A DNA stretch of 64,000 nucleotides, taken from NCBI GenBank assembly GCA_963710675.1, contig CAVQBE010000025.1, forward strand, positions 186,001 through 250,000, read 5' to 3'. Made by a program: the position numbers and the translations under genes. Below are positions 60,587 to 64,000 of the stretch, one piece after another (the stretch's first letter is position 1; every line of letters begins with the position of its first letter). Origin of the DNA: JACCZX01 sp963710675. Its GTDB lineage: Bacteria > Pseudomonadota > Gammaproteobacteria > Burkholderiales > Burkholderiaceae_F. The notes under the pieces were generated by a model. That model worked only from the letters and a program-made list of their open reading frames with translations, had not been told where the DNA came from and did no database searches.

Positions 60587-61261
60587 ATGAAAATAGCCTG
60601 CTGCGTGCGTCTGATGATTCGCTGGGCCGTTGTAGCAGGCTTTACAGCGCCGCTTCTAGCGCATGCGCAAATGAAACCAGCGCCAACAGTCGATCCTGCG
60701 CGTGGCCAACAGATCGCCTCGCAGGTGTGCGCTGCGTGCCATGGCGCAGACGGCAATGCGCCGGCAGCAGCCAACCCACGGCTCGCACAGCAGCATCCTG
60801 AATACCTCTACAAACAGCTGCTTGATTACACCGTCAGGCAAGGCCAGCAGCGTCCGGCGCGCGAGAACGCAATCATGAATGGCTTCGCCGCGCAGTTGTC
60901 CGACGACGACAAGCGCAACGTATCGGCGTGGTTTGCTGCCCAGACGGCGGCGTTGAATACAGCGCGCAACAAACAAACCCTGGAACTCGGACAACGTATC
61001 TGGCGCGCCGGCTTGCCAGAAAAATCGTTGCCGGCGTGTTCAGGTTGCCACAACCCGGCAGGGCTCGGTATTCCAAGTCAATATCCGCGACTCGCTGCGC
61101 AGCATGCCGACTATGTCGAAGCGACATTGAAGGACTTCCGCCAGGGCACGCGCCGCAATAACCCGGCGATGCAAGAGATTGCCGCGAAACTGTCCGACAG
61201 CGAGATTCGCGCGGTCGCAGACTTCGTTCAGGGGCTGCGGGTCAAAGACGCTGTCAAGTAG
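60587..61261 (+). CDS. Cytochrome c4-type diheme protein
   Basis: A 224-residue periplasmic protein with a signal peptide (ending LAHAQ) and two class I cytochrome c domains. Heme motifs are CAACH and CSGCH; distal Met ligands are candidates in IMNGFAAQLSD and NPAMQEIAAKLSD, repeated at matching positions. Cytochromes c4 carry electrons to terminal oxidases. The engB-divergent place is common in betaproteobacteria. It ends 3 bases before the convergent lysA. Confidence 0.93.
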   Translation: MKIACCVRLMIRWAVVAGFTAPLLAHAQMKPAPTVDPARGQQIASQVCAACHGADGNAPAAANPRLAQQHPEYLYKQLLDYTVRQGQQRPARENAIMNGFAAQLSDDDKRNVSAWFAAQTAALNTARNKQTLELGQRIWRAGLPEKSLPACSGCHNPAGLGIPSQYPRLAAQHADYVEATLKDFRQGTRRNNPAMQEIAAKLSDSEIRAVADFVQGLRVKDAVK

Positions 61262-61264
61262 GCA

Positions 61265-62539
61265 CTACGGCAAGCGCGACTCGGTCGCGAACAATTCTTC
61301 GATCGTTTCGCGTCTGCGCACACAGTGCGATTGCGCACCGTCGACCATGACCTCGGCGGGTCGTCCGCGGCTGTTGTAATTTGAGCTCATTGCCATGGCA
61401 TAGGCGCCTGCACTCGCGATCGCAAGCAAATCGCCAGGCTGCAAGACAAGATGGCGATCACGTGCAAGCCAGTCAGCGGATTCACAAACTGGACCGACAA
61501 CGTCGTACCGTGTGACGTCACCGCTGCGCGGCGCAACCGGGATTACATTCATCCAGGCGTCGTACATCGCTGGCCGGATCAGATCATTCATCGCTGCATC
61601 GACGATTGCAAAATTCTTCGAATCCCCCGGTTTCAGATATTCGACGCGCGTAAGCAGCACGCCGGCGTTGCCAACAATCGAGCGCCCCGGCTCGAAGATC
61701 ACCTTCTTACTGTGGTGACCACGTGCGTCAAGCCGGGCCAGCAGTGCTTCAATGAGCTCCGATACCTGCGGGGGCGATTCGTTCTGATAGCGAATTCCCA
61801 GCCCTCCGCCTAGATCGATGTGCTGAAGGTGAATTTTTTCGCGTTCGAGCGCATCGACCAGGTCGATGATGCGATCGGCGGCCTCGACGTAGGGAGCGAT
61901 CTCGGTGATTTGAGAGCCAATATGGCATCCAAGTCCAGTGAGCTCCAGCGCTGGCCTAGCGCATGCAAGCCGGCAGAGTGCCAGCGTGTCATCGTATGCA
62001 ACACCAAACTTGTTATTTTTCAGACCGGTCGAGATGTGCCGATGCGTCCGGGCATCAATGTCCGGATTGACACGCAGCGCAACCCGCGCCCGTCGCCGTA
62101 GTCGTTGTGCCACCGAATCGATGCGATCGAGCTCCCCGGATGACTCGACGTTGAAGCATGCAACGTTGGCCTTCAGTGCAGCTTCGATTTCGGGCTCGCT
62201 CTTTCCTACGCCCGAGAAAACAGTCTTGCCAACGTCGCCGCCAGCAGCCAAGACCCGAGCAAGTTCTCCTCCGGAGACAATGTCAAATCCAGCATTGCGC
62301 CGGGCCAGCACGTCCAGCACGGCCAGGTTCGAGTTGGCCTTGACGGCATAGCAAACCAGCGCACTTCGCCCCTTCAGCGCCGCGTCGTAAGCGCCATAAG
62401 CGCCTTCGATGGCGCGACGTGAATACACATACAGCGGGGTGCCATACCGCTCCGCGAGCTCCTCGAGTGCAGCGTCTTCGCAGTACAGTTGGTTTTCGCG
62501 GTAGCTGAACGCCTCGCTGCCCGGCTGCGCGAGACTCAT
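61265..62539 (-). CDS. lysA: Diaminopimelate decarboxylase
   Basis: A 424-residue PLP enzyme that makes L-lysine from meso-diaminopimelate. The PLP Lys is in CYAVKANSN; HIGSQI, the glycine loop DLGGGLGI and EPGRSIVGNAG follow, and CESADW is the active-site Cys segment of the dimer partner. The ATG at 62539 overlaps the stop of the lptM-like gene (ATGA), so the two are coupled. The long open frame upstream of it belongs to that other gene and its shifted frame. Confidence 0.96.
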   Translation of the reverse strand: MSLAQPGSEAFSYRENQLYCEDAALEELAERYGTPLYVYSRRAIEGAYGAYDAALKGRSALVCYAVKANSNLAVLDVLARRNAGFDIVSGGELARVLAAGGDVGKTVFSGVGKSEPEIEAALKANVACFNVESSGELDRIDSVAQRLRRRARVALRVNPDIDARTHRHISTGLKNNKFGVAYDDTLALCRLACARPALELTGLGCHIGSQITEIAPYVEAADRIIDLVDALEREKIHLQHIDLGGGLGIRYQNESPPQVSELIEALLARLDARGHHSKKVIFEPGRSIVGNAGVLLTRVEYLKPGDSKNFAIVDAAMNDLIRPAMYDAWMNVIPVAPRSGDVTRYDVVGPVCESADWLARDRHLVLQPGDLLAIASAGAYAMAMSSNYNSRGRPAEVMVDGAQSHCVRRRETIEELFATESRLP

Positions 62540-62710
62540 TTCTGTTCTGAGGTGGCGGGGACGTCCGGAAAAGGCCGATCGACCGATTTTTTCGGCGCTG
62601 ATGATTGCTGTGCAGAAGGTGCCGGCGGCAACGTGAGCGGACCTTTTTGGCCGCAAGCCGATCAGTGTGGGCGCAGTGATCGCGACGAGTATCGTTGTGG
62701 CGAATCGCAT
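62536..62710 (-). CDS. lptM: LptM/YifL-like small lipoprotein (one +1 frameshift)
   Basis: Not visible as a single open frame. From ATG 62710 the sequence reads MRFATTILVAITAPTLIG; skipping one base at 62656 gives CGQKGPLTLPPAPSAQQ and then SSAPKKSVDRPFPD, ending EQK with TGA overlapping the lysA ATG. LIGC is a lipobox and CGQKGPL(T)LP is the hallmark of LptM/YifL lipoproteins, which sit between cyaY and lysA in many proteobacteria. Known LptM helps LptD-LptE maturation at the outer membrane. Corrected length 57. Confidence 0.85.
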
Positions 62711-62725
62711 GGCAATCAATCTAAC

Positions 62726-63043
62726 ATGAGCGAATCGGAATTCGTGGAGTTGGCGGAGTCGACACTCGCTGCCATTGAGCGCGCTGTCGACTGTGCGGAG
62801 GCCGACATCGAGGCATCGCGCACTGGCAATGTGTTGACGCTTGAACTTGCCGATGCGTCGAAGGTGATCGTCAATAGCCAGACGCCGATGCAGCAGATAT
62901 GGGTCGCAGCCAAAAGTGGTGCGTTTCACTACGCGCGCAATGGCGATCGCTGGCTCGATACGCGCGACGGCAGCGAGCTGTTTGCGGCGTTGTCGCGCCT
63001 GATCTCGGCGCAGGGTGGAAAAGCGGTCGTGTTGCGAGGCTAA
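62726..63043 (+). CDS. cyaY: Iron donor protein CyaY (frataxin)
   Basis: A 105-residue bacterial frataxin. It starts MSESEFVELAESTLAAIERAV, the acidic first helix, then LTLELADASKVIVNSQTPMQQIWVAA with the conserved N-Q-P/W pattern, and FHYARNGDRWLDTRDGSELFAALS. It regulates iron-sulfur cluster assembly at IscS. Its start lies only 15 bases from the divergent lptM-like start. Confidence 0.94.
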   Translation: MSESEFVELAESTLAAIERAVDCAEADIEASRTGNVLTLELADASKVIVNSQTPMQQIWVAAKSGAFHYARNGDRWLDTRDGSELFAALSRLISAQGGKAVVLRG

Positions 63044-63049
63044 TAGCCG

Positions 63050-64000
63050 CTAGAAGATCTGTTCGCGCACGGATTCTCGTTTGACCTGTTCTTCCGGCGG
63101 CAGCATGTCTTCCAGACCGACGCTGGCCACGCCCTGGCCGGGCTGATGCTCGACGAAGTAGAACTCGCCGCCCAGATTAACGACGCCGCTGGGCACTTCG
63201 CGCGTGGCTTCAGGCACACCTTTCAGTGCTTTGGCCATGTAGGAAATCCAGATCGGCAGCGCAAGCCCACCGCCGGTCTCGCGCTCACCAAGCGGCCGCG
63301 GTTGATCGAACCCCATCCATCCGACCGCTACCAGATCACCGCCATAACCTGCGAACCACGCATCGTGCGAGTCGTTGGTCGTTCCCGTCTTGCCTGCAAT
63401 ATCGGGCCGTTTTAAAGTGCTTCCGGCACGCGCCGCAGTGCCATAGCGGGCGACGTCCTTTAGCAGGTTATCCATCAGGAACGCATTGCGTGCGCCCAGC
63501 ACGCGATTGGTTTCATCACCTGCCTGCAGCGGCTTGGCTTCCATCAGCACCTTGCCGGTTGCATCGGTGATCTTGGCGACCAGGTGCATATTCGTTCGAT
63601 AGCCGCCGTTGGCGAATATCGAGTACGCATTGAGCATCTGCCAGGGCGTGACCGCACCCGCGCCGAGCGCCATCGTCAAGTACGCCGGATGCCTTTCAGC
63701 GTCGAAGCCAAATCGGGTGACCCAGTCTTGCGCGTAGCGCGGGCCAATCGCCTGCAGGATGCGAACCGAAACCAGGTTTTTGGATCGAGCGAGGCCCTGC
63801 CGCAAGCGCATCGGACCGTCGAACTTGCCGTCGTAGTTTTTGGGTTCCCATAGCTGGCCGCCGGTCAGATTCGGGTCGATGCTGATCGGTGCGTCGTTGA
63901 TCAGCGTGCTCGGCATGAAGCCTTTTTCAAGCGACGCCGAATAAATGAACGGCTTAAAGCTGGATCCGGGCTGGCGCCACGCCTGAGTCACATGGTTGAA
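63050..64000 (-). CDS. mrcA: Class A penicillin-binding protein 1A, C-terminal part (partial)
   Basis: The transpeptidase half of a bifunctional peptidoglycan synthase, running off the window at 64000. The catalytic serine motif is SSFK (RQPGSSFKPF), then SKN (LARSKNLVSV) and KTGT (AGKTGTTND). The open frame continues past the internal ATG to the window edge with FNHVTQAWRQ, so 63991 is not the start. The N-terminal glycosyltransferase domain lies outside. Identified as PBP1a from the gene context (cyaY-lptM-lysA side) and sequence. Confidence 0.92.
   Translation of the reverse strand, partial: FNHVTQAWRQPGSSFKPFIYSASLEKGFMPSTLINDAPISIDPNLTGGQLWEPKNYDGKFDGPMRLRQGLARSKNLVSVRILQAIGPRYAQDWVTRFGFDAERHPAYLTMALGAGAVTPWQMLNAYSIFANGGYRTNMHLVAKITDATGKVLMEAKPLQAGDETNRVLGARNAFLMDNLLKDVARYGTAARAGSTLKRPDIAGKTGTTNDSHDAWFAGYGGDLVAVGWMGFDQPRPLGERETGGGLALPIWISYMAKALKGVPEATREVPSGVVNLGGEFYFVEHQPGQGVASVGLEDMLPPEEQVKRESVREQIF

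Noticed and set aside
62540..62929. LysA extended upstream to 62929
   Set aside because: The extra 130 residues are the shifted frame of the lptM-like gene and the antisense of cyaY. The ATG at 62539 matches the family start.

Overview
This window is the chromosome of a betaproteobacterium, most likely of the order Burkholderiales. The evidence is the unbroken tufB-secE-nusG-rplKAJL-rpoBC-rpsLG-fusA-tufA-S10-spc-alpha supercluster, a gspG..gspF type II secretion operon with a divergent gspC, cutA after rplQ, and high GC content. No prophage, insertion sequence, CRISPR array or rRNA gene was seen.

Layout. Positions 1-6.3 kb hold a sugar-acid uptake and catabolism locus: a short-chain dehydrogenase on the minus strand, then a FadR-type GntR regulator, the three TRAP transporter proteins and an altronate dehydratase-like enzyme on the plus strand. 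A perfect TGGT-N3-ACCA palindrome lies in the divergent promoter region. At 6.4-6.9 kb is a Spy/CpxP-like periplasmic protein. Positions 7.0-19.6 kb hold a type II secretion system (gspG,H,I,J,K,L,M,N,D,E,F on minus; gspC on plus). Its secretin carries a Pro/Ala-rich tail and a C-terminal SPOR domain. Positions 19.6-25.1 kb hold phenylalanine hydroxylase, 4-hydroxyphenylpyruvate dioxygenase, a small exported protein, a LytS/LytR-type two-component pair and a GNAT acetyltransferase. Positions 25.3-58.5 kb are the tRNA(Tyr,Gly,Thr)-tufB-tRNA(Trp) and transcription/translation supercluster. Positions 58.5-64 kb hold cutA, hemB, engB, a cytochrome c4, lysA, a lipoprotein gene hidden by a frameshift (lptM-like), cyaY and the C-terminal half of a class A penicillin-binding protein.

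Two features cut across the regions. First, about 30 single-base indels break otherwise well-conserved genes, including essential ones (rpoC, both tuf genes, rplD, rplB, rpsS, rplV, rpsC, rpmC, rplE, rpsN, secY). Most are one extra base. The gene lengths return to family values when the base is removed, so I read these as probable sequence errors and annotate the genes as CDS with the break positions noted. Second, a two-hairpin repeat with compensatory base changes follows directly after the TAA stop codon of three unrelated genes (SDR, gspG, rpsK), always in the sense orientation. This is the most interesting non-coding signal in the window.

Method limits: everything was read by eye from the sequence. 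Family assignments rest on recognised motifs and lengths; no alignment or database search was run.
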